A DNA stretch of 64,000 nt. It comes from Pelagophyceae sp. CCMP2097 (lineage: Eukaryota; Sar; Pelagophyceae). Positions within the stretch are counted from its first letter, which is position 1. The number at the start of each line of letters is the position of its first letter. Below, piece by piece: positions 9,541 to 20,468 of this stretch. The notes beneath the pieces were generated by a model. That model ran no database searches, had not been told where the DNA came from, and was given only the letters and a program-made list of their open reading frames with translations. The position numbers were made by a program, and so were the translations under genes. Location of the stretch: assembly GCA_026770575.1 (NCBI GenBank), contig MU657166.1:911203-975202 (forward strand), read 5' to 3'.

Positions 9541-11073
9541 GATGCCTAATAGCCCACTGGTGAGAAAGCCCAACGGTGAGACCCGAGAACCGCCCAAAGC
9601 TCCCGCGCGCAGCGGCGCGCGAACGGCAATTTAGCCGGGGCCCAAAAATTTTAAACGCGCCCGCGGGCACGCGCGGCGTTTACGCGCGCACACCGCACAA
9701 GCGCGGGCGGCCGTCCAACTCACCTTTTGAAAGCGGGCTTTTTAGCACAGCCGGGTCGGCGATGTGGAACAGAGAGATCGTTGAAAAGAGCCGTTGAAGA
9801 ACCGTGACGTCGGCGCGGCGCGCGGACGGGGCAGCCCGACTGTGACCTTTTGCCCCGCGGCCGCCGCCGTGCGCCCCGCGGGCAGTCGCTGGCTCGGCAC
9901 CAAAGCCTGGGCTGCGAGCATCGATTGTCGAAGTCGTCGCCGGCGGCGACCCAGTTCGCGTACACTACCATACATCATGACACTTCGCGCGCCAGCGTCG
10001 CTCCAATCGACTCGACGCCTCCGCCTCCGGCGTCGGCGGGGGAATCGAATTCCCCGCCTTCGGCGGGGGTTGGCTTACGCGACGCGTGTCTTGGACGAGC
10101 AGCCTTCGGCGGGGGGATGGCTTACGCGACGGTTCCTCGGTGCTTCGCGTCGTCAACGCATTGCCCCCTCGCCCTCTGCGAGAGGCATCACGTGTCCCAA
10201 TTCGCGCTGGCGGCCGGCGCGGGTCTGGCGCGGGGGCTCTCCAGCGCAACGGCGTGCCCTCCGGCGCCGCTCGGCCTCGTGGCGCGCGGCGGCGTGCGCG
10301 GCGCGGCGAGCGAGCCGCGGGCATCGTCAAGCGCGGCCGTCCGCGCGGGCGGCCGCGGGCCGCGCGCGGGCCGCCGCGAGTCCCTTGTACAGCGGCGTGG
10401 CCGCCGAGCTCCCGGCGCTCCACGTCGGCGGCGATATTCAAATTCGAGTTGTCTGGTCTGAGTGGTCGAACGCAACGTCACGACGCACCGGGAAGAAGTC
10501 GCGAGGGACAGACAGGGGCCCCGTGTGCTCGCGCACGGAATCTTCAACTTGATGTGAAACTTTTCAAGTTGATTAATAATAATTAAGGAAGGCCGAATAT
10601 TCTCACAATCCGAAGTTTAAAAATAATCCAATTTGATGTTATCTTGAACTCTCTTGGCTGTAATGTTTGAGAAACTGTAACAATAATTATGTTAATTGAC
10701 GAAAAAAAAGCAAATTATATCATTGGTTTTATAGTTTCAGCTTTAAATATTAATTCGAGAGTCAAGCTTATTTCGTGGGCTTACGGACAGGGCGAGCCTC
10801 GCCAGGGAATCTTCCTCGATTATTCGCGATCCCGACGACGTCTGTGCGCGGGATGTGGGAAATCATTAAAAAAGTGACTTCTTTGAAAAGATGCAAATCT
10901 GATGATTTTTGCTTGAAGTTTAAACAGAGTTTAGTAGAAGGGTTAAGACGGTTTTCAAACAAGGCACTGAGGCAGAGTCCCCCAGGGCCGGAGGCGAGGA
11001 CCCTAGGCCTCAATTCAGATCTAGACTCCGACCGTGAGAGGCCCCCGCAGCGCCAGAAGCCCCGACCCAGCGC
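9541..11073. other. Intergenic region, GC-rich then AT-rich
   Basis: The first kilobase is GC-rich, with short repeats such as CGGCGGGGG near 10030-10110 and open frames on both strands. None shows a domain, a consistent start or plausible splice sites. From about 10550 to 10780 the DNA becomes AT-rich, unlike the coding regions. I find no supported gene. Confidence 0.5.
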
Positions 11074-14000
11074 ATGGCGGCCTTTGAGACGCCCGAGGCG
11101 TCACGCCTCTTGGCGACGTACGAGGCTTCCGAGTCCAAGCGCCACGCCGACGTCGTTTCGGCGCTCGAGTCGAAGCGCGTCGCCGACCTCGCGGCTCTCG
11201 AGGCAACACTCGAGGCGAAGCACAGCGCCGCTTTGTCGGTGCTCGAGGCGAAACGTTCGGCAGACCTCGCGGCATACGAGGCGGCGCTCGAGGCGCGCCC
11301 CGCCGAGCGGTCGACGACGCCGCGCCTGCCCTTTCCAAAACCTTTGATATCCGCAAAGGTCGTACCCACGGCACTCGTGTCGCGGGCCGCGGGCGAGTGC
11401 GCTCGGGCGGGCCCGCACCACCGACCTCGCTGGCGCGTCTCCATCGTTTTGGGCCTCGTGGTGGTGAGCGGCATCGGGGCAGCGGCTTTTACTGCTATCG
11501 GGCGGAAGATCGTCGAGCGCAAGAACCAAGAACGGCTCGAGGCCTACGAATGCCACGTCGTGCGTTCCACGCCTCCGTCGCGCCGGAGGAGACGAAGCGA
11601 CTTAGGTGCGTGACACCATCTCCGACTGGGGCAAGCGCTTGGCTATAGAGGCGGCGACGCTGGCGTCGATGATACTCCACGAGCGAAATGCCTCAGACAC
11701 CGGCCCGAAGACACCATTCCTCGTTCCTGGCCGCCTGGCCAACGAGCTGCAGCAGGAGCGCCTCGAGAGGATGGCCGACGAGTTCCAGCAGACGCCGCCG
11801 GCCGTCGTATGGTTCGTCTCTGGGACTCCCTTTCGGGCATAATCGTCCTGGTACTAGGTACCCGACTGTTCGCCTCGAGGACCGCGCGGCTTATGAAGCC
11901 TACGCGACGGGCGTCTACGGCGCCGCCGTATCCAACGCCGCGGTCTACGACGGCGGGGCCTACGGCGCGGGGGGTCGCATCACGATCACGGACGAACGGA
12001 CGCAAAACGCGTTTCAATATGCCGAAGTCTCAGCAGCCAACCTCGTCCTGGCGCCACCGCGGCCGACGTACAATCCGTCTACTTGCATCTGGCGGTCCGC
12101 CGGCGCCGAGGAGGCGTCGCGGGACCCTTTGGAAGTTTTTCTTGGTCTCGACTCCCAAGAGCGCTTTAGACGCGTCCTCCCGTCCGCTCTAGAAACCAAG
12201 TTCCTCGACGACAAGGAGCTCGTCGCGCACCCGTTCTACTTGTCCGACGGCGAAGCGCTGGCGGACTACGGCATCGCTGTGCTTGTTCCTGTTTTAGACG
12301 AGGCCTGCTATGAGGGAGGCGGATGCTTCTACGACGACGATATCGTCCTCGCCTACGTCTCCTTCTCGCTCAGAGTCGAGAGGTGGGCCTCGATCTTCCC
12401 GGTGAACTTGATGGTCCAGGTGGCCGCGACAGGCCAAGTGATCAAGACGGTCGAAAAAACGTACGTCAAACACGCCCACGCCCACGAACCCGTTTTGGGC
12501 CTCGACCTCGAGTGTTTCTACAACGTCCGAGGCGACATTGCCCCTTTGTACGCCGTCGCCGCGTTGGCCCTCGGCGCCATAGTCGGCTGCCTCTGGTTCC
12601 TGCGCAGACTCGAGCTCGGGGCCGCGCGAGACCGGCGGCTGGCAAACGAGCAGCGCAAGGACGCCGCTCGAGAAGCCGCCGCCGCGGAGCAGCGCAAGGA
12701 CGAACGAATCCGATACAGCTTCGAGGTGAGCGAGAAGACGGAGAGGTACCTGAACCACGAACTGAAGAACCGCATCTTCGTCCTCGGGCAGTCGTGCGAC
12801 GTCGGGCTGTATGGGCAGCTGGAGGAGATGACGGAAGTGCTGAGCAGCAAGGCCGCGCTGATGCGGCTCTCGACGGGCCGCTACAAGCCTTTGTGGGACG
12901 CCGTCGAACCCGCCGCGCTCATCGACCGACGGTGGCAGCGCTTCGTCGCGGCGAACAGCCCCTTTGAGCGCGCGCCGACGGCGGGCGCCGCCGCGGACCG
13001 GAATACGCTCCGCCTCGACAAGGTCCTCTTCGACATCATCCTGGATAACATTCTGTCCAATTCGTTCAAGTACGGCGATGCGTCGCGGCCGCCGACGCTC
13101 GGGCTGCGCCTTGAGCCTCTCGACGAGGGCGCGACGCGCGTCAAACTCTCCCTGGAGCTGCGCAACTGGGCCGGGCTCGAACACGCGGCTCTCCTACAAA
13201 TGGGCGAAGAGAAGCTGAACGAGATTGCGCACGCCGACGGCCAGCGCGCGCACGAGCACACCGACGAGGTGAGCTCGGGCGATGGCTTCCCCATGGCGGC
13301 CGCGGCCGCGAAAGCCCTCGGCGGCACGGTCCGCCTCGTGTTGCTGAATAACGGCGTCGTCGCAAAGCTCGAGCTGCCGGACGTCGCGGTCGTGCTCCCC
13401 GCCGCCGCGCGAGGCGATGCCACCGCGACCGCGACGCCAGTCGATCTCGAGCTGTCGTGGCTGAAAATTGCCTTGGCCGACGACTCGGCCATGTTCCGCA
13501 AGATGATATCGAGGCTCGCAGAGAACGTGACGTCGAAGAAACCCGTCGTCGCCGGCGAGACGCGCGAGTCCATCGACGAATTTCCGAAGCTGGTCGTCGA
13601 GCGTGACTGCGACGTGCGTTTCTACGCATCTGACTCAGGTTGCTTTTGGCGTTGTGGACGCGCCCCCGTTAGGTCCTCTTCCTCGACTTCAACTTTGCGC
13701 CCGTGCACCACACGAAAACAGGCATAGATATCTGCCGCGAGTGCCGCGCTTTAGATGCGGAGGAGGGCAACGTCCCAAGACTCATCTACATCGTCTCGGC
13801 GAACGACTCGCCCGAAGACGCCGAGCGGTACCGAGCCGCGGGCGCCGACGGCTCGCTCAGCAAGAAGCTCTCGGCGAAGAAGCTGCGCGCGGTCCTCGAG
13901 GACGCGGTGCGGACGCACCCGCGCTTCGCCGCCTACCGCCGGGGCGACTTGAATTCGTCGGAGCGCAGGCAGGATCGCGCGCAGGGGCCCCGGGGCCAAT

Positions 14001-14122
14001 CCGTCGACGCGCTCCTGCAATCCGCCAACGAACCGCCGTCGTCGCATCCCGTCGGCGAGCGCCGGGCGTCGTTCCGCGCCACCCGCACCGCCTCGGCCAC
14101 GAAATCCCAAGCGTGGGCGTAA
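11074..14122 (+). CDS. Transmembrane hybrid histidine kinase with C-terminal receiver domain
   Basis: A two-component phosphorelay sensor. Four exons join in phase: 11074-11605, 11649-11806, 11880-13613 and 13673-14122, giving 957 residues. Residues 1-75 are a coiled-coil-like series of LEAKRSADLAA-type repeats. A first membrane span is at about 121-143. A sensor region without a clear family follows, then a second span (IAPLYAVAALALGAIVGCL) and a charged coiled coil. The phospho-acceptor helix contains YLNHELKNR, the ATPase N box is DNILSNSFKYG, and a Gly-rich segment follows (SSGDGFPMAAAAA). The receiver has the acidic pair in ALADDSAMF, the phosphorylatable Asp in VLFLDFNFAP (first codons of exon 4) and the conserved Lys in GSLSKK. 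All key residues are present, so activity is expected. The second intron's acceptor is the least certain. Ligand and downstream partner are not evident. Confidence 0.87.
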
Positions 14123-14384
14123 GGTACGCTGGGCATCTTCGACGGCCTCGTGCCTCGCGGGCTCCCGAGTCGCGGGCGTCGGAGGCGGCGCGCGAGACGC
14201 TCTTGGCTCCGTTAGTACGCGTCAGTTCGGTGCTCCGGGCCTCGAAACGACGTTGAGAAGACTCAGGCTGAGACGCTTCGCGCGCTACGGTTTTCTCGTC
14301 CGTTGCACTCGGATCTGCTAGTCCTGAAGCACTCGAGCTCCTCATCGGCGTCCGGCACGACCAGCGGTGGGAATTCATTTAAGG

Positions 14385-14810
14385 GTGAAGTGAATTATTC
14401 ACTGAATAAATTCACTTCACCATATTCACTTCACATTCACCTTCACATTCACTACCACCGAACATTTGTGAAGGACTTCATTAATGACTTCACCAACCCC
14501 GGCCGGGCCACCGTCGAACGTCGCTGTGGGGTCCCCGGAGGAGGTCCCACCGTCGCTCTGAGGTCCCCGGAGGACCGGAGGGAGTCGCACTGCCCTTGAG
14601 CAGACGTCCTGGGGCCATTGGTGGCGCATACAGCCGTCGGCGGACGAGCCTTTCACTGGTTCACTGATTCACTTTGGACCTCTCAAAATTCACTGATTCA
14701 CTTCACATTCACCAGGATTTGCAGCCGTAGTGAACGTCGATTCATTAATGACTTCACTACCACCGAACATTTGGGGGCTCGCGTGAATATTCACTCACTT
14801 TGAATTTCCA
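14385..14810. repeat. Degenerate TTCACTT repeats with duplicated flanks
   Basis: Short units built on TTCACTTCACATTCAC recur at about 14390-14455 and 14665-14715. The block CCACCGAACATTTG with neighbouring TCATTAATGACTTCAC occurs twice, at about 14457-14492 and 14740-14772. Between them is a GGTCCCCGGAGGA segment repeated near 14530-14570. This is a composite repeat between convergent genes, with no coding signal. Confidence 0.6.
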
Positions 14811-14955
14811 GTGAATTCCCACCGCTGGGCACGACCAAGTTTTGAGACGAGCCAAAAAGTTACGTGCGACGCGCTGCGCACGCATCGACGTTGGAGACGC
14901 ACGCGTCCCCCAAAGGCCGTGCGAGGATGTCGAGGTGCGCGCGGCGCCGCGAGGG

Positions 14956-17430
14956 CTAGGAAGCTGCCACGCAGTCTTGGAAATCGTCGTCGTCGTCGCC
15001 GCCGTCGAGCGCCGGTGCTGGCACGGGCTCGGCTGCGGACCCCTCGGCGCGGCCCGCGGGCGCCTCGGCGAGGCACGCAGGCGTCTCGGCGAGGCCCGTG
15101 GGCGCAGGCATCGCTGCGGGCGCCTTGACGAGGCCTGCGGGCGCCTTGGCGATGCCCGCGGCCGCCTCGGCGAGGCCCGTGGGCGCGGCGGGCTTCTCAG
15201 CGCGGCCGGCGGGATTTTCGGCGAGGCGGCGGAGCGTTTCGACGACGGCGAGAAGGAGGGTGACGCTCGCACCCGGGGCGGTGAGCGTAAAAGTGTGCCG
15301 GGCCCCGTCGGCCGTCTCGAGCAGCAGCGCGTTATTCTTGAGGGGCACCTGCGCGCGTAGGCGTGCGGAGGGCGCAGTCCGACTGCGCGGGACGGGGCGC
15401 GGGCCGGAGAGACTCTGCCGCACCGCACAGGACGGGGCCATCTCGGTACGTTTTTGGTTCGACGCCGCGCGGGACGGGCGACTGCGCGCGCGAGGCCGCG
15501 GAAACGTCTCGGAGCGGGACTCTGAGCGAAACCGCTGCCTTTGCCAGGCCGAAGCGCGCGCCGAGGCCTCCGAGCGCGGCGAGCGCGGGCGCGGGGGCGA
15601 AATAAATCGCCGTCGCTGAGCAAAAGAGCGTGCCGGGCGTCGCGCGGCCGTGGATGGCCGCCGACTGCACCAGCGCCGCGTCGCGCAGCGCCGCCGCGTC
15701 GTCGAAGCGGCTCCAAAGTTCCGCACTTGGCCCGGACGAGCCGATCCACGCGCCCGCGCGCACCAAACCAGGCAAGTCGCTCAGCAAAGCCTCCGTCGCC
15801 TGCGCAGGAGCGTCGCGCGCCGCAGGCGGAGCACCGCGCGCCGCGGCGCCCGGAGGCCGCTCAGAGGCCCGGGCATATACGGGCAGTAGCGACGGACCTG
15901 CGCGATGGCGTCATCGAGAGGTTTGATAATCGTGTCGGTGGTCCACGTAGCGCGGCGCGCGGCGAGGTCGCGCAGCGCCTCGTCGGCGTGCCGCGCGGCG
16001 TGCGACGCCGCGCGCGCGAGGAGCGCGGCGCGCGCGGCGGCGCACGCGTCGGCCGTGGGCCGCTCATCGGGCCCGTTGAAGCAGCGCTCGAGGAGCGCTT
16101 TCACGTCGTCGGGCGCCGACGCCGACGCCGACGCGCGCTCCGCGGCGCGAACGTCCGCCGCCGACGTCGAAGCGCAGCGGAGGGCGTCGTAGTCGACGAC
16201 GTTTGAACAATGATGCTGAGGCGCGTCGCGGAGCAGCGTCGCCAGGAAGTCGTCTTGGAGGACGGGCCGCCGCGGCAGCGGCTGCCGGGCGGCGTCGTAC
16301 GCGGGGCGCAATAGCGCCGTCGTCGCGGCGACTGCGGCGAACCGCGCCTCGACGGCGCGCTCCAGCGCATTTCGCTCGGCCCGTAGCGCCGCGGGCAGCT
16401 CTGCAGCGCCGCCGCGCCGCAGCTCGGCGACGACACCGCCGTCGAGGTCCACGACGAGGCGCAGGCCAGACGCCGCCGCGTCGAAGCGGCCAAGGCGCGC
16501 CGCAGAGGCCAGCCGAGCCTCGTCTTCGACCTCGGCGGCGGCGCGCGCCACCGCCGCGACGACGGGCCCCACGTCGCCGGCGCACTCGACGACGAACCAG
16601 CGCTCTCGGCTGCGGTTGGCGGCCAGCGAAGTCGCCGCGCCGACGCGCACCGCGTACGACGCTGCGCCGCCGCCGCCGTCCACGGCGCACGCCGCTAAAG
16701 CGCGGCGCCACTTCGATAGCGTTTCCGCGTCGTCGAAGCAGAAGGTCCACGCCGGCCCCGCGCCGCCCGCGACCTCGAGGACGTGCGCCGTCGGCGCCCC
16801 ACGCGCCACCGGGTTGCCCGCCGCCGCCGGCGCGTCGTCGCGGCGGAAGTACTGCGGCTCGTCGTCGCCGACGACGGCGACGTTGCCGTCCTTCGTCCAG
16901 TGCAGGGTCGTCGATGCAGAGAGCTGCATGTCGCCGCGTGTCGTTTTCCAGTCGCGGACGCTCGCCTCGTTGTCGTCGGCATAATAGACGAGGCGCCGCT
17001 CCTCGGCGTCGAGGGCGACGACGCGCCGGAGCCAAAGGGCGCGCGCGTCGTCTCCGTAGGCGTCGTGGAGGCCAGCAGCCACGCCGTCGCGGCGCTTCCA
17101 GCACGAAACGACTTCGCCAAAGTCGCGGCGCGCCGGGTACGTTCGCGAGACGTCGACGATGCCGCCGCGCCGGTTGCAGGACCGGCGAAAATCGGTCGCC
17201 GCAAACGCCTCGATTCGCGCGGCGACGGCGGCCCACGGAGCGTCGAGCGCCAGCGGCGCAGAGACGACTGCGCCGCCGGCGAGCGCCTCGCCGCATAGCG
17301 CGCCCGTTCTGCGCCAGAGGTCGATGACCCGCGCGTCGCGCTCGAGGCGCAGCCCCGGCGCGTCGGCGACAGCGGAAATGACCGCGCACGCCGGCGCGTC
17401 CCCGGGAGCGGCCATCTCAGCTTCCAACAT
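14956..17430 (-). CDS. PH domain and GRAM domain protein
   Basis: A probable membrane-lipid-binding protein. Exon 1 is 17430-15898. Around residues 130-280 it holds a pleckstrin-homology-like region: LVYYADDNEASVRDW, a Lys/Thr-rich strand, WTFCFDDAETLSKW and the C-terminal helix WRRALAACA. The remaining 200 or so residues are alpha-helical and Arg/Ala/Asp-rich. An intron 15897-15800 (CAG/GTCCGT to GCGCAG) joins QATEALLSDLPGLVRAG in phase. Exon 2 begins a GRAM-like domain (GTLFCSATAIYFAPA, SLRVPLRDV). A further intron between about 15470 and 15350 leads to VPLKNNALLLETADGARHTF, the second half of the GRAM fold; its exact donor is unresolved. The C-terminus is a run of about ten Ala/Pro/Gly repeats ending in an acidic patch. 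The start is at 17430, with an alternative Met at 17415. Confidence 0.68.
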
Positions 17431-17682
17431 CCGGAAAAACGGAGGGGCTCGGGCGGCGACGCAGGCGCACGACGCCGTCGAGGCTAGAGCCTTAGCGCCG
17501 ACCCGTGGGCCTGGGATGTCACGTGAGACGTCTTGACCTTGCAGTTGGTCAAGTCGCGTTAGGCGATCACGAAATATTTCACAAAGTCTCGCGAGGCCTC
17601 GCGAGGGTGACGTGCGGCCGGCCGCCGGGCCGCCAGGGTGCACAAGTGCAACCCGGACGTCGGCGACGCCTCGCGAGTCCCC

Positions 17683-18870
17683 ATGTCGCGACCAGGCGGC
17701 GGGCGCTCGAGCGAGGCAAGCGGCGGGCGCTCCATCGAGGGTGACGTGCAGATGTCGGGACAGGTCGAGGACGACGACGAAGCAATGCTGGGCGACGACG
17801 CCCGGCGGATCGAGGTGCAGCCGGGCGCCACCGCCGCGCCGGCACTCGCGGTGCTCGAGCAGAGCGACCTGTTCACGCCCATCCTTCGGATGGCGGCATC
17901 TTTGGACGCGCTCCTCGTGTCGAAAAGCGTCGCTCGAGATGCGCGGGCCGTGGCGCCGGTCGCGCGCAAGCTCATCTGGAAGGACCGCATTTCGAACGGC
18001 ACGGCAATCTTCAAGGGGCATCGGCGCCGCGTCGTCAGCTGCGCGTTCTCGCCCGACGGCAAGCGCCTCGTGACGGCGAGCGGCGACAAGACGGCGCGGC
18101 TCTGGGATGCCGAGACGGGCGCGCTGCAGACGACGCTGGAGGGACACACCGGCATCGTCTGGAGCTGCGCATTTTCGCGCGACGGCAAGCGCCTCGTGAC
18201 GGCGAGCGACGACAGCACGGCGCGGCTCTGGGACGCCGAGACTGGCGCGCTGCAGACGACGCTCGACGGGCACACCTGCGGCGTCAGGAGCTGCGCGTTC
18301 TCGCCCGACGGCAAGCGCATCGTGACGGCGAGCGCCGACAAGACGGCGCGGCTCTGGGATGCCGAGATGGGTGCGCTGCTGACGACGCTCGAGGGGCACA
18401 CCGGCGTCGTTATGACCTGCGCGTTCTCGCCCGACGGCAAGCGCCTCGTGACGGCAAGCACCGACAAGACGGCGCGGCTCTGGGACGCCGAGATGGGTGC
18501 GCTGCCGACGACGCTCGAGGGGCACACCGGCTACGTCACGAGCAGCGCGTTCTCGCCCGGCGGCGAGCACATCGTGACGGCGAGCCACGACGGGACGGTG
18601 CGGCTGTGGGACGTCGAGACAGGCGCGCTGCAGACGAAGTTCGAAGGGCACACCGACATTGTCTGGAGCTGCGCCTTCTCTCCCGACGGCAAGCGCGTCG
18701 TGACGGCGAGTTACGACGGGACGGCGCGGCTCTGGGATGTCGAGACGGGCGCGCTGCAAACGACGCTCGAGGGGCACACCAACTGCGTCACAAGCTGCGC
18801 GTTCTCGCCCGACGGCAAGCTCATCGTGACTGCGAGCGCCGACAAGACGGCGCGGCTCTGGAACGTCTAA
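17683..18870 (+). CDS. WD40 repeat protein, seven-bladed, family copy A
   Basis: The protein has a 110-residue N-terminal region followed by seven almost identical 42-residue WD40 repeats from about residue 112. The typical unit contains GHT..V.SCAFSPDG, VTAS..K and ARLWD. Seven units predict a complete beta-propeller, a protein-binding scaffold. The repeats are also nearly identical as DNA in 126-bp units, which suggests recent internal duplication or gene conversion. The start MSRPGGGRSSE at 17683 is preferred over 17638 because the same start occurs in copy B (39502), whose upstream sequence has a stop in that frame. Sequence similarity between the copies continues upstream of the ATG. It is divergent from the PH-GRAM gene. 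Specific function is unknown. Copies B and C in this window are frameshifted; this one is intact. Confidence 0.88.
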   Translation: MSRPGGGRSSEASGGRSIEGDVQMSGQVEDDDEAMLGDDARRIEVQPGATAAPALAVLEQSDLFTPILRMAASLDALLVSKSVARDARAVAPVARKLIWKDRISNGTAIFKGHRRRVVSCAFSPDGKRLVTASGDKTARLWDAETGALQTTLEGHTGIVWSCAFSRDGKRLVTASDDSTARLWDAETGALQTTLDGHTCGVRSCAFSPDGKRIVTASADKTARLWDAEMGALLTTLEGHTGVVMTCAFSPDGKRLVTASTDKTARLWDAEMGALPTTLEGHTGYVTSSAFSPGGEHIVTASHDGTVRLWDVETGALQTKFEGHTDIVWSCAFSPDGKRVVTASYDGTARLWDVETGALQTTLEGHTNCVTSCAFSPDGKLIVTASADKTARLWNV

Positions 18871-18934
18871 GGCATGCTTTTGCGTCCTTTGAGGCCCGCT
18901 GGCCCGCAAGGGCTCTCCCGTGGTACGAGTCAGA

Positions 18935-20185
18935 TTAGTGTGCGTCGCTGGAGGCGAGGATGACGTTGTTCTCGGGCGAGTACGCCGGCGCGCAGTACTT
19001 TTGGCGGTCGGCGCAGAGGCCCGAATTTGTGAGGTAGTCGAGGCGGCCGGCGTCGAGGATCCTCTTGGCGGCGCGACCGACGCGGAGCCGATCGCGCGGG
19101 GCGAGCGATGCCGCGTCGGAAAAGTCGGCGGCGGCCGCGGCGTGCTCAGTCTTCAAAGCCGCCGCGCGCGCGCCGCCCGTGGCCCATGACGACCACTTTG
19201 AAACGAGTTTGAACTCGGCGGCCGCCTGCGCCGCGCTCGCGCACCGTAATTGCGCGGCGAAGTGGTCTCGCCCGACGTAGTCTCGCCAGTTGCACGCGTG
19301 GTGGCAACAAGTCGCAATCGCCACGGCGCAGAGGCCGCCGTGCTGGATTAAAGCCTTCAGGGCCAGGTCCGTCGCGCAGCCGCAGAGGTGCTTGGCCACG
19401 CCGACGACAGCCCGGCCACGCAGCGATGCCACTTTTTCGAGGGAGACGTCGCGCAAGTCGCCCGGCACGCGCTCGAATGACCCTGAGGCGCCGATGACGC
19501 GGTCCTTCTTGAACTTAAACGCGCTCCGCTCCACGAGGACGACGGCCGCCGCGGGCAGACGCGATCGTACGACGGCGCCGAGGCCTCCTTTGCCCGCACC
19601 CAAGTCGACAAATGCCACGTCCGCCGTTTCTAGGCCTGGGCAGAAGAAGTCGAGTTTGTCCAGGATCAGGCCGCCCTGCGCCGCGTCGCGGTCCGCGTGC
19701 GTCTCCATAACGCCGGCCGGCCCGTCGGCTTCCTCGGCGGCGCCGCGCGCAGCCTCGTCGTCGCCGTAGTCGTCGGCGTCGAGTGCTAGGAGGGCTCGGA
19801 AGAGCTCCTCGACGGGCCGCGCGGCGCCACCATCGGCGCCGGCGTCGCCGGCGCCGCCGCCGTTGACGTCTTCCGCGAACCAATCGTGGCTGCGGACTTC
19901 AGCGTCTGCGCGCGTCTTGTTGCAGATCTTGACATGCCGCTCGACGCTGTCGGCAGGTATGGTGTGCGTCGGGTCCACGGGGCACGGCACGCGCCGGCTG
20001 CTCTGCTGCGGGTCGTGCTCCTTGCAGAAGGCAGAGTCGCGGCCTGCCGTGAGGTTGCACCACCGATTTTTCTTTGTTAGCCAGTGACTACAGCCGTCGG
20101 AGCGGAACTTCATTTTCGTGCAAGACGTGCACAGCACGCAAGCGTCGCCACCGGGCGAGCCGGCGCCGGCATCGAGCGAGGCCAT
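18935..20185 (-). CDS. TRM13: tRNA 2'-O-methyltransferase TRM13 (position 4)
   Basis: TRM13 uses S-adenosylmethionine to methylate the 2'-OH of residue 4 in the acceptor stem of certain tRNAs. The single exon encodes 416 residues from ATG 20185. The N-terminal TRM13-type zinc finger has CTSCTK, GCSHWLTKKNRWC and FCKEH; a CHHC finger follows (PCPVDPTHTIPADSVERH). The methyltransferase domain has the SAM-binding FVDLGAGKGGLG and the family motifs VGVAKHLCGCATDLAL and ATCCHHACNWRDYVG. Length and domain order match the eukaryotic family. An acidic Asp/Glu/Ala stretch separates the fingers from the catalytic domain. It ends 65 bp from the convergent WD40 gene. There is no intron, unlike most genes here. 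Confidence 0.95.
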   Translation of the reverse strand: MASLDAGAGSPGGDACVLCTSCTKMKFRSDGCSHWLTKKNRWCNLTAGRDSAFCKEHDPQQSSRRVPCPVDPTHTIPADSVERHVKICNKTRADAEVRSHDWFAEDVNGGGAGDAGADGGAARPVEELFRALLALDADDYGDDEAARGAAEEADGPAGVMETHADRDAAQGGLILDKLDFFCPGLETADVAFVDLGAGKGGLGAVVRSRLPAAAVVLVERSAFKFKKDRVIGASGSFERVPGDLRDVSLEKVASLRGRAVVGVAKHLCGCATDLALKALIQHGGLCAVAIATCCHHACNWRDYVGRDHFAAQLRCASAAQAAAEFKLVSKWSSWATGGARAAALKTEHAAAAADFSDAASLAPRDRLRVGRAAKRILDAGRLDYLTNSGLCADRQKYCAPAYSPENNVILASSDAH

Positions 20186-20468
20186 GCGAGCACCTCGCGG
20201 GAGACTTGTACGACCGTCGAACGACACGCGTGTACACGGTCACCGTGACCGTCACGAGCTTGAAATATCGCCCAAAATATATCGCCAAAAGAACATCGCC
20301 AAAAGAACAAATTCTCGATCGACCCGGCCGCGAGCTCGAGGTCGGCGCGCCGCGCCGTGGCTCGCGCGCTATAGGCGGCGCACGCGCCGCGACCCCGCCG
20401 CTCGGAGGTCTACGGAGGTGGAAACGGCAGGCGACGTTTGATCGTTGCGGCAGCAACCGGCCCGTGCG

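Noticed and set aside
9794..10586. Several 160-250 codon frames on the plus strand
   Set aside because: Composition follows GC-rich repeats, frames overlap without a preferred one, and no motif or splice sites support coding.
15781..18909. A 1042-codon open frame on the minus strand
   Set aside because: Its first 490 codons are the antisense of the WD40 gene (repeated ARRHDALAVGRERA pattern). Only the part after 17430 is the real PH-GRAM exon.
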